Positions 26,455-39,200 of a DNA stretch of 64,000 nucleotides are shown one piece after another. The translations under genes and the position numbers were made by a program. Numbering within the stretch: position 1 is the first letter of the stretch; every line of letters starts with the position of its first letter. This stretch comes from Acanthochromis polyacanthus. Lineage: Eukaryota; Chordata; Actinopteri; Pomacentridae. The notes beneath the pieces were generated by a model that worked only from the letters and a program-made list of their open reading frames with translations, was not told the DNA's origin and made no database searches. The stretch spans positions 28,693,974 through 28,757,973 of the forward strand of contig NC_067121.1 of NCBI RefSeq assembly GCF_021347895.1, read 5' to 3'.

Positions 26455-26722
26455 TTACTCTGCCAAGGAACGCAATACTTATATGATGATCGGCTTACAT
26501 TTGTCCTTCTGTTAATCTGTGAATCTGTCTGTCTGCGCAACATTACTTCAAAAACAGAAACGGATTTGGTTGAAATTTCCAAGGAAGGTCAGAAATGACA
26601 CCTCAATAGATTTTGGCAGTGATGTGGCTTATGGTCTGGATCCACAGATCTGTTAAAGATTTCCATATCATTGCGAGATAGCGACATGGCATCACTGTAC
26701 CTATGACAACAAGTGAATGCTT
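26455..26722 (+). repeat. Dispersed repeat, copy 2
   Basis: This is homologous, in opposite orientation, to 16,880-17,122. It begins with TGCCAAGGAACGC and ends around ATGACAACAAGTGAATGC. It includes a CTGT-rich stretch (around 26,524-26,536) that is replaced by different sequence in copy 1. Being separated by about 9.3 kb and diverged, the pair represents independent old insertions of one family rather than a recent inverted duplication. Confidence 0.75.
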
Positions 26723-27189
26723 GTTTAAAAAAGTAATCTTGCTACTACTTCACTTGTATTTCTCATACAGGAAGTTTCTTGTGTGTGTGTGTTTTTTTTT
26801 TTTTTAGATTTACATGAGTTGCAGAGAAGATCCTTTGACTCCTATAGCATTACTGCAGCCAGTTACCTGCTTTTGAGGTTACAATCTGTGGTTTCACAGC
26901 CCTGATGCATATGAATGTTGGAGAACCTTGGCTAGACTTAAGTGGTATTAGATGGACTTAAGACAAAATTGTGCTGGATGCCCTGAGGACTATCTGACAG
27001 CTTGGCAACATTACCTCACAAGATCTCAACTCTCTTCTCCTATTCTTTCCCATGTCTTAGCCTGTTTATCTTTATCTGTTGTAAGAACACTGTCAGCTTT
27101 GGCACCATGCCCACTGAAAACCAAAAAAATGCATTTCAAGGTTAAGAATACACATGGTGAAACAGGCTGCAAATCGTATGTAGTGTGAC

Positions 27190-27772
27190 CGTAATGTGTT
27201 ACAATAATGACAATCAGACTGACTTGCCTTCCTGGTAAGAGCCTTCCATTGGATAATTTCTGCAGTGATGAATATGTTTCAGCTAGCAACAACTTATTTA
27301 ACCCTAGCTGATGCAGTGAGGAGATTCTCATTTCTTAAACAACTATGCTGGAAGACATACATGGTCATGGAAAAGATGCTAATCTGTCTCAGAAGGGTCT
27401 AATTGCTGGCCTGCATCAAGCAGAGCAAACAACTAAAGAGATTTCTGAAACTACTAAAATCTGGTTAAGAACCATCCAATACATTAATAAAACCTGGAAG
27501 GATAGTGGTGAATCATCATCATTGAGGAACAAATATGGTCGGTCATGTGGTCTGATGAGTCCAGATTTACCCTGTTCCAAAGTGATGGGTGCATCTGGGT
27601 AAGAGGAGAGGCAGATGAAGTCATCAATATAAGATCTTAGTGAGAAATTAATCTCTGGACAGAAATAAATGGTATGACTTTGCAGAAGCTCATTGAAATG
27701 ACACCACAGTGAATACCCAAAGCTAATTCGTGTGTGCACCTTTTTTTTCTTTTTTTTTGGCTAGGCAGTGTA
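27190..27772 (+). pseudogene. Internally deleted Tc1/mariner transposon remnant
   Basis: The + strand encodes a decayed Tc1 transposase N-terminus at 27,345-27,545: a helix-turn-helix region with NLSQKGLIAGLHQAEQTTKE, then ISETT, and WKDSGESSSLRNKYGR. At about 27,540 the frame shifts and continues with MWSDESRFTLFQSDG and VRGEADEV (27,545-27,620), the block around the first catalytic Asp of Tc1 transposases. The sequence normally between these blocks is missing, and so is everything with the second Asp and the Glu. The right end is GGCTAGGCAGTG followed by TA (27,771-27,772), matching Tc1-type ends. The matching left terminal repeat was not found, so the left boundary is approximate. It cannot encode an active enzyme. 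Confidence 0.8.
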
Positions 27773-30370
27773 TTTGTATGCCTTTTAAAGAATGGACAGA
27801 AAGATAAAACAACCCCCACCCAGCCTGACTCCAGTCAGACATAATTGCAGTTTATGGCTGCCATGTTAGCCCTCGAGTCATGAGGGTACCACATTTTTTC
27901 AGATTTTCGAGTCTCCTGATTGTTTCCTTTATTGGCATTGACACCTCTGCACTGTAATATCAACAAACCTTTCATTTGCATACCTTCATTGCTGCTCTTC
28001 ATGCCGTCTCTTACAAAAATAACGAGATAATCCTTGGTGCTGCTCCGCTGATGTGAAATAATAGATGGAGTTGAGTGTTTATTTGAACTTTCCCACCAAA
28101 ATCACATCTCCCTCCCAAAAGTAAGCCTGCATGTCCTGAATCTAATAATGTTTCTCTGATTTTCATTTAAATGCACACTCTGGTACTGTTGAGATCAAGG
28201 ATATTTGTTCAGCTGATATTGTTGTATTTTTTTTCACAACTTTACTGGCAACATATAGGGAGCAACTATCAATACTCACTCAAACTAAACATGGAGCACA
28301 AGAAGAAGAATGTTTTTACAATAACGTTACTGTATTAAATTGATGGCCATTTATTTTATAACATCTGGAACTGGTATCTTTGAATGTTGAGGTGTGTGGA
28401 ACATGTTTCGCAACTTCATGGAGTCCTTGCTCATTAGAGTGTAAAGTTTCTGACTTCATTAAAAATTAACTTACTTTCCCCCAGAAACCAGTGCTCCATT
28501 TTTACTTTTCTCTGCACTGTGCACACACCTTCACTATCTAGGCCAATGCACCCCCTGGCCATGGAGTTACAGCAAGTGCCATATAACGGGGGAAACAAAA
28601 GCTCCAACTTTACCCTCCTGTGTTCACATACGCACACATTTGCGCTACATTTGTGAGGTTCCTCATTGCCATATTGTATTTCCGAGCCTCTAACCCTGAC
28701 TTTAACCAAAACCTAATTCTAAGCTGAATATTAAAACTAAGCCCCACAGAACATTTTAAAGTACTGAGGATTCGCTAACATGTTCTAATTTTGCAAAACT
28801 GCACTCAATCTGACGTCCTGTAGCTTACCTAAATCATACAAAAATACCCACATATACACACACAACCTGCAGTGTCAGCGGTGCTGCTGGTCGTACTAGC
28901 CAGACAGAGCTAGCCCCTCTGTCTGGTTGTGTGTCCAGGACTAGTGGTGTGTACGTTTGTGTGTTTGTAAATGTGTGTGTGCGCATTGTCCCAGTAGAAA
29001 CAGAATGTGTTCCTGTCCAAGAATAGATCACTGCTGGATGCAGGAGCTTTATCATCTGCGGGATGTTTACTCAGAGTTGCCCATACACTCCATTAGTCTA
29101 CCAGAACCCCTAATACATCACACTGGACTATAACAACACACAGGGTAGTCCAATAAAAATGAATGCAGTGCAGCATGTATGACACCAATCTTTTAATCCC
29201 CTGTGTGATATATTCCTGTGTATCCCAGATAGTGTTACTTTCTCTCATGGTGTTGTCTCAAATAAAGTATTTTTGGCAATTTTCACCCATATCCGTGGAG
29301 TAACACTATTATATTGTGATGGGTAAACTCTAGCGAAGTTAGATTTTACAACCAGGAAAGCTCTTCATAGTATCGCTTTGTTCTGTGCCACAGGATCAGG
29401 AGTTATTGTGGTGAGCCAGTGTCATTTTGAGGCTGATTTCTGTGCGATTACTGCAGTTTCACACTCTCCCTCTACTGTGCTTGCACTCACAAAATACCAA
29501 ACAGGTGTCTGTTAATCAAAAATACGGCATAATGGCAGTTGCACATCACCTGAACTGTGCCTGCTTGGTTAATTTTTGAAAAGCAATAGTTGTTTTTTTT
29601 AGATTCAAGGTTGCATTGTTCACTGGTTGCAGATGCAGTTCTGTTTGTAGTCATTGCAGTCAGTGAGCTTTTTATCATTCCACCCTTTACTGCCGTGCTC
29701 ACAACAGAAAAGATGATTGATTTCTGCCAACATTTCGGTTTTTAAATGAACTCTGTTTCTCTAGTTCAAAGCTAAACAATATTTCAGACGACACCAGTTT
29801 AATGTGGTGTGCTGGTGCTGTATATGAAGGATTGAAACGGAGCAGAAAACCCAAACAGCTCAACACTGACCAGCAGCCTGCGCTTGTGTCTCCACGCAGA
29901 TTCGTTGTATTATCAATAGATTTAAACAAAGCTTTTAAAATCACTGCTCTCAGCTTACAGCTTGCATTACTTCCCGAATTTCGTTCGAGAAATATCAGGT
30001 GTCCAGTGATTTCTTTTTGCCCTCAGGAATTCACGCAGGCAAAAGCAAACATTTTCAGTATTACTGTTGTGGAAATACGACATGATTCCCGCATCCAGGC
30101 GCTCCAATGTGTTTTATCTACAGAACTGTCACATTCAGTTAAATGTTGCCCTGACAATAGCAGTTGTGCTGTTAGACAAGACAAAGTGCGTTTGGTCTTG
30201 GTGCAGAGACGATAAAGACAATCAGCATGTAAACACACAGGATGTTTACTGATGTAGAAAACAGTGCGGCCAGTTGTGCTTTTCTAATAGTATACGCCTG
30301 TATTATAGAACTGTCTGTACATTTAGGAATTACTTATGCATTACCACCAATGTTGTTTGTCAATTTATTC
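27773..30370. other. Unannotated DNA
   Basis: No gene supported. GT/AC-rich short stretches occur at about 28,850-28,985. A 137-codon frame at 29,802-30,215 has no recognisable domain and is not called. Confidence 0.45.
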
Positions 30371-30375
30371 TATTT

Positions 30376-30660
30376 GGATGGATGGATGGATGGATGGATA
30401 CTTGATTAATGGAATTTCAAATGTTCAGCAGCTTACATACAACAACATAAATAACAAGAAGACAGGACAGGCAGGTTAGTAACATGAACATTAAAGGTTA
30501 GTATACACTCTGAAAAACTTGCTGTACAATACTATAAAAAGCACTTCTAATTTTAGAATCTACAGAAATACTATACATAATTAAAATTCAATATGCAGTT
30601 ATTACAGAAATGACATGTCTATCATCAGTGTTACATATTGGACAAATAAAGTATTGGTCA
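30376..30660 (+). repeat. (GGAT)n plus decayed retroposon-like sequence
   Basis: A GGAT/ATGG tetranucleotide run (30,376-30,399) is followed by ACTTGATTAATGGAATTTCAA and several hundred bases of A-rich, diverged sequence. This resembles the CTTTATTGATCCC...GAAATTC motif seen in many fish retroposon copies, and 49,575-49,990 has a comparable layout. The tetranucleotide is certain. The retroposon interpretation is from memory and weak. Confidence 0.4.
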
Positions 30661-31558
30661 CTATGTTGTGACACATCTTAGCACTGAATGCCACAGTCAA
30701 ACTAGCAGTACGCACCACAGGTCATTTATTTTTTTGCCTTATTTTTGTGTGACTATCATTGATTGGGCTCAGCATACAAATAGAAAACACCAGTGGATGC
30801 AGGAAATTGATGCACTACAATGAGCGGGGTCATTCCTCCATTCAGTGTAACATTTATTCAAAATGCTGCTTAATATAATATTTAAATTATGCATCTTTTT
30901 TTCTATTTTCAGAGATTACATCATGAAGTGCAATAGTTACCTTGAAATTTCTTTACAGCAATTATACGGAATGCACGTCTGTGAAGTAACTGAAGAACAC
31001 ACCTCAGCTAATTATATTTCATTCTAAACGAATCAACTGCAGTCTTTCAGAAAGAACATTTTGAACAGTCTCACTTAAGCTGATATTTGTAACTACGATT
31101 ATGTGTGAACTCTGATTAATATGAAGAGATTAGGTTTAAAGTTATGTTACGTTAAGTCGTTGTCAACATGAACAGCTGCACAGCTGTACTTAAAAATAAA
31201 GCGGTCTGAAATCGGCACAAATTTAATTTATATCATGAAGCATCAAAACAGTTACTCTGAACAATGGACGCATTGCTGTCGGAAACTAAAACACGATGAG
31301 CTTCACTACTCAGAGCTAAATGCAACCTTAAGGCGAGAAGAGAAAGGCTCGACACAGAAAACATCTTCATTCACGGCAACCTTATTTCTGTTCACGCACA
31401 GCAGTTTTAACGGTTTATATGAAGCATTAAAGGAACATTTTATTAGACTGCATCAATCAATACGTTTCTGATTTTCTAATAGATCTGAACATGTCTACAT
31501 TAAAAACATATTGCGTTCATGGTTTTCCTTAGACAGCAGTGATGTACCGGTGTTTCAT

Positions 31559-31560
<2 letters not shown>
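30661..31560. other. Unannotated DNA
   Basis: No gene or transposon ends recognised. The 78-codon frame at 31,235 has no identifiable domain. Confidence 0.4.

Positions 31561-31590
<30 letters not shown>
31561..31590. repeat. (AC)n microsatellite, left flank of a MITE
   Basis: Fifteen perfect AC units end exactly where the GTGGGGAC-type element begins. Confidence 0.95.
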
Positions 31591-31596
<6 letters not shown>

Positions 31597-31860
31597 TTTT
31601 CTATACCGGTGGGGACTTACCATTGACTCCCATTCATATCTAACTCCTAACCCTTACCCTAACCTTAACCATCACCAAATCAATGCCTAACCCTAAACAA
31701 ACGTTTTTGCACTTTTACATTTTTTATTAACAACGATATGGCCAAGAAAACGGTGTTGCCACCCGTGGGGACCTCATTTTAGGTCCCCACCGTAAGACAA
31801 GTCCCCACCTTTATAGCAAATAGTCAGGTCAAAGTCCCCACCGGAATAGCAGAAACAAGT

Positions 31861-31862
<2 letters not shown>
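31591..31862. mobile_element. GTGGGGAC-type fish MITE inserted in an AC microsatellite
   Basis: The left end reads GTTTGTTTTTCTATACCGGT then GGGGAC. The reverse complement of the right end reads CTTGTTTCTGCTATTCCGGT then GGGGAC, giving imperfect terminal inverted repeats of about 25 bases. GTCCCCAC or GTGGGGAC words recur inside on both strands, with a palindromic pair at about 31,768-31,792. A telomere-like CTAACC tract occupies about 31,640-31,700. There is no coding capacity. I recall similar GTGGGGAC repeats beside AC runs across teleosts. AC repeats abut both ends in the same orientation, as expected if the element inserted into a pre-existing AC array. Confidence 0.7.

Positions 31863-31924
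<62 letters not shown>
31863..31924. repeat. (AC)n microsatellite, right flank of the MITE
   Basis: Thirty-one perfect AC units start immediately at the right end of the GTGGGGAC-type element. Confidence 0.95.
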
Positions 31925-31929
<5 letters not shown>

Positions 31930-34075
31930 TAGCCCTGAGGCCGCCATAGACTAAATTTGATATGACAACTTTTAAGATAATGTCTTGGACCATTGGCCTT
32001 TATGAGCAACATTAATGCATGAAAGAAGAGCCATAAATGCAGGTGGAGAGATGCTGCACCAAAATCTGAATTCGCCATGAAAATTATGCTGCTGCAGTTT
32101 AATAACATTTTCTTTTTTCTGGCTGTTATCCTGACAACGGATCTGCAAAACTCTCCACACTTTCCTGCACCATGAAATCTAAATACATAATTATATCTTG
32201 CGTGGTAAATATGTAATGTTAATATTACTGTTACCACCTAAACACTGCATCTATTACAACTATTAATGTTAATGAGAGAAAAGAACATTAGGCTATATTA
32301 ATATTGTGTCATTACTACATTTCCTATAGAGAGCACAGTGTTTCAGTTTTATTTGTTTACCATACTTCACCACAACAGTGTACTGACAACCCAAGCTGTT
32401 TGTTTGGCATTCTAAGTAGGAAAAAATGTTTTTTTTCTACCGATTTAAAAAAAAAAAAAAAAAAAGAGGAGTTGACAGTATAACAAATGATGAAATTGAC
32501 TTTTTGTCACAAATTTATGTTTGTTGCGGCTAATCACAGCATTGAATATACGTAGGGATGTAAACTTTAACCTTGATGCAGACTGTGTTGGATAAAATAT
32601 GTCCATCTACTGATTATTAGTTCAACCAGGTTTTTGAGCTGCAGTCCTTTTCATACAGCAGCATCCATATGTGACTGACAGTGTCTTTACTTTGTACTTT
32701 ATATCCAAGTACAGACTTTTTTATCTTGACACTGTTCAAACTGCTCAAATTGCTTACTCAAATACAGTGTTGTGTGCAGTAGGTGGCCCTTACACTCTTA
32801 TCTTTTTGTTTCTGCTGATTTTCCTGCAGGCTTAATAGGCTGATTGTTAGATTACATTACAAAAAAAAAGTAATGATGCCTTCTGACATTAGGCGAAATT
32901 GTCTTTATTTGAGATAACTTCAGTATAAAACAATGCAGAAAACCCTGAGCCGTCTAAACCATTCATGATTCTTCTCTGGTTGTGTGACAAACAAGCCAAT
33001 TGTTGTAGCACCTCTTCAGGTGTACCTCAGAGACATGGATTCCCACATGACTGCAGTAGCTGTTGTCGATGGAGCAACAGCTCCTGCTAAGGTCTCCTGA
33101 GCCCAGTTAACTCTCAGGAGGGGGCCAGGCAAAAATGGTTTCTAAACCCCTAATTAACTGCAACCTTTGGGATAATCAACCTCACCTGGACGAGGGAGAA
33201 CGGGGCCCTCTGCTGGAGCCTGACTTGGCAGGGTGTCTCATACGAGTATGAGTGCCTGGGACGAATCACAGCCCAAACAGAGCAACGTGAAGCTGCTGCC
33301 ATATGGGCATGCCACCTGCAAGGCAAGGTGCTCAATGTGCAGCATTGCCAATGAACTGACAGACAAAGGCAGATTCTTTGGCATGCAGACACAAATCTCT
33401 GACAGAAACAGACATATTATGCTGAAAATCGCTGATTGAAATGCAAAAGCTCACCGCTGCCAACTTTTAACACTGATGAATTGGATTAAAATGGTTAAGA
33501 ATAAAGGAAGGGGTCATAATGTTATACAATTAATGAATATAAATTAGTCTGAAGATGTGTAATGAAATGAAAAGAATAAAGTGAATTAGGCCCAACAGGG
33601 AAAATGCAATCTTGTTTCCATTTTCATGTCCAGCTCTACGAGACTCTACCTGCACCCATGGGCTCAGCATTATGTTTGAAATGGAGAGTTTAGGCTGGTT
33701 TGTCCTCTTTTGATCTCGCATCATTGCTTTCCCCCCGTGGCCTTCTCAAGTCAGTGAGCCACACTGGCAGCCTTAGCGCATCAATAAGCTGCGGCCTGAA
33801 CTCTGCTGAAGCGTGACTCACCACCGGCTACAAAACTTTAAAGCTGTTTTTTATCATTGATGAGATGCAAGAAAGCATGAGCCCAATAATCTTCTGACAA
33901 ATACATTTAAATCACTTTGGTCACAAGCAGTGTTAAATTTTAAGTAGGCACTGCTCAAACTTGGATTACTGTAACTGTTTAAACAAACTGATTTGATGGT
34001 GAGACTTTAAAGACAAAAATCTGATGGAAAGATTCATATCCTTTATTAAAGCAGTATGGTTTGCTTGGTAATTTT
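31925..34075. other. Unannotated DNA with possible old repeat at 32.9-33.4 kb
   Basis: A 19-base poly-A run lies at 32,447-32,465. The stretch 32,940-33,400 is less AT-rich and looks like decayed repeat sequence (CTGGAGCCTGACTTGGCAGG and its surroundings), but I cannot assign a family. No gene is supported. Confidence 0.35.
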
Positions 34076-34545
34076 TTAACCCTCCTGTTCTCATTTATGC
34101 GCACCAAAAAATATTGTTTCCCTGTCTGAAAAAAAAAAAATAATCCAAAAATTTAGCAAAAAAAAAATTCTGAAAATTTGCAAAACCTTCAGGAAGAAAA
34201 TTTCAATAATTCCTTAAGTTTCCCTTAAAGGTTTTATTTTTAAAAAATCCTCCAAATTTGGCAAGAAAATTCTTGTAAATCTTTTCAAAAAATGAGTAAA
34301 AATATTCCCAAAAATTCTAAAATTATCTAAAGTGATCACATATATATATCAGTAAAACTTCCAATATTTTCTTTAAGAACATTCCTAAAGAAATATTTTT
34401 TAAACATTCTTTTTTTTGTCCACCAAAACATGTTCAAAAATTTCCCAGAAAATGTGGAAGTTTTGACTGTGAAGTTATATTTTCTTCCACATTTTTATAC
34501 TTTAAAATGGGTCAATTTTGACCCGCGGGATAACACGAGGGTTAA
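34076..34545. mobile_element. TTAA-flanked MITE (CCCTCCTGTT ends)
   Basis: TTAA at 34,076-34,079 and 34,542-34,545 flank a 462-bp A/T-rich unit. The left tip is CCCTCCTGTTCTC and the reverse complement of the right tip is CCCTCGTGTTATCCCGCGGG, so the first ten bases match except one. Next to the right tip is GGGTCAATTTTGACCC, an imperfect palindrome. Inside are many degenerate AAAATTCC/CAAATTT words on both strands. Ends and target site fit a piggyBac-like non-autonomous element, and I recall CCCTCGTGTT-ended repeats as common in fish and amphibians. There is no transposase. Confidence 0.7.
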
Positions 34546-34576
34546 AGATAGTATTGTTTTCCAGTGCTGCTGCTTA

Positions 34577-34790
34577 CACACGTGGACAAAATTGTTGGTA
34601 CCCCTCAGTTAAAGAAGGAAAAACCCACAATTCTCACTGAAATCACTTGAAACTCACAAAAGTAACAATAAATAAAAATTTATTGAAAATTAAATAATCA
34701 AAATCAGCCATCACTTTTGAATTGTTGATTAACATAATTATTTAAAAAAAACAAACTAATGAAATAGGGCTGGACAAAAATGATGGTACC
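34577..34790 (+). repeat. Left terminal inverted repeat of the Tc1 element
   Basis: This pairs with 36,000-36,211. Likely transposase-binding direct repeats lie at 34,583-34,604 (outer) and 34,771-34,791 (inner), both of the form TGGACAAAAnTGnTGGTACCC. The transposase stop codon lies only 6 bp inside the inner site. On the minus strand an AATAAA in this repeat could serve as the polyadenylation signal. Confidence 0.95.
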
Positions 34791-34796
34791 CATAAC

Positions 34797-35933
<1,137 letters not shown>

Positions 35934-35999
35934 TCAATTAAATGACACACCTGAGTTAATCATGTCACTCTGGTCAAATAGTTTTCAATCTTTTATAGA

Positions 36000-36211
36000 G
36001 GTACCATCATTTTTGTCCAGGCCTGTTTCATGAGTTTGTTTTTTAAATAATTATGTTAATCAACAATTCAAAAGTAATGGCTGTTTTTGATTATTTAATT
36101 TTCAATAAATTTTTATTTATTGTTACTTTTGTGAGTTTCAAGTGATTTCAGTGAGAATTGTGGGTTTTTCCTTCTTTAACTGAGGGGTACCAACAATTTT
36201 GTCCACGTGTG
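36000..36211 (-). repeat. Right terminal inverted repeat of the Tc1 element
   Basis: The reverse complement matches 34,577-34,790. The inner and outer direct-repeat sites are at 36,000-36,019 and 36,186-36,205 (GGTACCAnCAnTTTTGTCCA). Confidence 0.95.
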
Positions 36212-36213
36212 TA

Positions 36214-39200
36214 AATGTTGTGATATCAAAAACAAACATACATAGACACCTGTTATGATGCTCATTTGAATGTCACTGAGATAAAAAGATGGGGTTTCTC
36301 ATTCTAGCTACAACCAGTTTATACAGAGAGACAAAGAAACCCCATCCATCCAACATCTGCCATTTCTACTTGGTGTGAACAATGTGGAGGGAAACATGTA
36401 AGTTGGTGATAAGACTGTGCATGAATTTTCACTGCAGCCATGTGGAAGAGCTGCTCACAGTCACACACCAAAACACAGCCTGGAAACATACAAAAATGCA
36501 CTGTAAAAAATCCCAGAGACACAGCCTCAGAAAGCTGAGTGCTTGAAGAAACTGCAGAAATTGACATTTCGTTTGGTGGAGGAAGATAAATCGCATCATA
36601 CTGTTGCAAAATCATCGCTCATGGCTGTGAAGAATGCAGCCCTCATGGTGGGTGTAACAACGAATACTGTAAAGAACAGACGACTGGATTGATTTCAGGG
36701 TTTCTTTGCTGCAGCAAGGCTACTGACAAATTCTTCTGTTTATGCTTTTTTGATTATTTTTTTTTGTAGGAAATCTAAAGAATACAACTTGATGTGATGT
36801 AATATTTAATGCCAAAATGTTTAATGTTTAAAAAAAATGTTTAATGTTTAAAAAAACAGACAGTGTAAGCTCAACAAGATGATTTGAAATGCCTTATTGA
36901 ATCAAGGAGCCAGTGGCATGCTGGCAAGGAGTAAAAGGATTTTAATTTGCTTTTATCAGTGAAAAATGGAGAATATTTCTGTTCCACTCAGCATGTTGAA
37001 ACTACAAAATCTGTATTTCTCATAGTCTTGGGTTATGATAACAACATACGGATTCTTTGTTTTTATTGTGAAAGATTTGTAAATGAATCTCTACAGCATA
37101 GTGGTCTGCAAGTGAATATGAAGCAAAAAATTAAAAATGGATGCAGACAGTGCCTGTCATTTATGTAAATCGTATTTACTTGACAGGTACAATTTCCTTT
37201 TATTGGGCACCATTGTTGTATTTTCATCTGCAGTGCATAGCCGTACGTTTGCACGGCTTTTGTGATTGAGAAATAATAATAGTCTATATGTGACTGTGAG
37301 TGAGACAATAATTCCTCACACAAGGGAACATTTCCTCAAGCACAATGAGATCCTCTTTCTATCCCTCACTCTCTGACTGAAAGGTCAGAGGATGAGAGCC
37401 ATTTTTTCCGAGCAATGAGCTTTGCAGCTCTCAGCTTCTCGCTATTTTCATCCAGACTTATGAATCCATTCTTTATCATCTGTAATAAAATTTGCCGGCT
37501 CTCCCTATTGCATTACTTTCCATCCCTGTCTGCTCTGTAAGACGACTCTGGGCTGATAGAGCGTTATCAGACCTCAGCTAAGCCCGGGACAATTATTCAG
37601 CCATTAGACCAAGCAGGAAGTCTGATTAGCTCCGTCGTCAGACATCTGCCGTCCCACCTGCAGCCCAAGGTCTAAATAACCTCAGCTGCAGCACAGAGCG
37701 CTGCTTTGTGGTTCTGTTCTTACAGGCCCTCCCTAGACTTGTAAATTCTCTTTGTTTATTCATGATCAAAGTGACATTATTATCATTGCTTAGTAAATTT
37801 ATAGTTATTGTACAGTCAGCTCCAGTTTTATAGGCAGTTACAGTCTGGTTTTGTGTGCTACTGTTCTGTCTGGTGAAAATACCAGGATTCATATTTTATT
37901 ATCTCTTTATTAGAGCACATAAAGCTAACCATGAGAGGCAAATGGCCCTAATGTGTTTCTGCAATGTTTTCAATGTGGGTTCAAAATGTGTTTTGTATAT
38001 CTTGTAGAACAAATAAGGCATTTTTTTTTTAATGTAATCTACTGTACAGCGGGACATCTTACTGTGTCTGACTCGGACAAACACACTGACATATCTCTTT
38101 TATAAGTGTAGCAAGTCTGAAGTTAGAAAGTTCTCTGTTTAATTTTATACATGAGGTGATGAAGCTGGAAACCTTTAATCTGAAAAGTTGTTCATGCATT
38201 AGGGGAGCTGCTGCTATCAGCTAGTTAAGGGCAATATTTTTGTCTCCCTGCGACAGCGAAGTCAATGATTCTTAATTGAAAACATTTAATTAAATTATTT
38301 TCCTCCCCAAGAGATTAAAAACAATGAAACGTTCAACAAAATGACGAAAACTGCTTTAAAGCAGGAACCTGAGCAAAGACATTTGTAATGCATCATCCTT
38401 GTGTCAGGGTCCAAATGGGTTCAGATGTACTTAAAAAGCAATGCTGAGTGAGAATTTGAAACATTTAGTTCTTGTTTTGGTGGCCTGCTGCAGACATACA
38501 GGATGTACACCTGCTGATTCAGAGAGCATACTTTGCTCCAGCTACAACACAGTACATGGTGTGTTATTACAGTTCATGTTTCTGCAGCTCTCTGTACGAC
38601 TTTACAGATGAGCTTTCGAGCTTCACAGCACCAATTTGGGTTTTAGCTGCCCAAGCAATTTTACAGAAGCTACTCATCTTCCCCTGGAAAGGCCTGCTTC
38701 CCCTGTAGCTACCTTTTGAATGTGTATGTATTTTAATCCATTGCCTGACTATTTGGCTGACTGACTGGGTTATAGGGCAAATGTTTGATCGCTTCATTAG
38801 AGTCAGCTTTTTCCAAAAGACAATAAACACAGTCTGTGTTATGAAGAGACTGCACTGATCCCCTGCATTTCTATAATTAACCAGCAAATTAGCAAGCAGC
38901 AAACAGGGAAGGAGGGTGAAGAGGACAGATGGTGGGGTTGCCACCCATGCTCATGCTATACGAGTGTGAGAGTGAGCAAGAGTCTGAAAATAGATCAATA
39001 AACAGACTGAAGGAGGCTGAGGACAAATCATCAGTATAGGGGAATGAAAGCAAACGAAACCATGGACGCAGCAGCACAGCACACACGCCGTCTCAAATAT
39101 CACAGACTGCTACATACACAGTAGCGATGTGCTGCAAAGCATAGTATCCTCAATAGAGATACTCTTTTTAGTTTTTAGATATAGGGTTTTGTGATACAAC

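Noticed and set aside
29802..30215. 137-codon plus-strand frame
   Set aside because: The first codon is not supported by any context, no domain is visible, and other frames over the same DNA are also open.
32690..32770. hAT-type MITE suggested by TACTTT/AAGTACA words
   Set aside because: Only scattered words, no paired tips and no 8-bp duplication.
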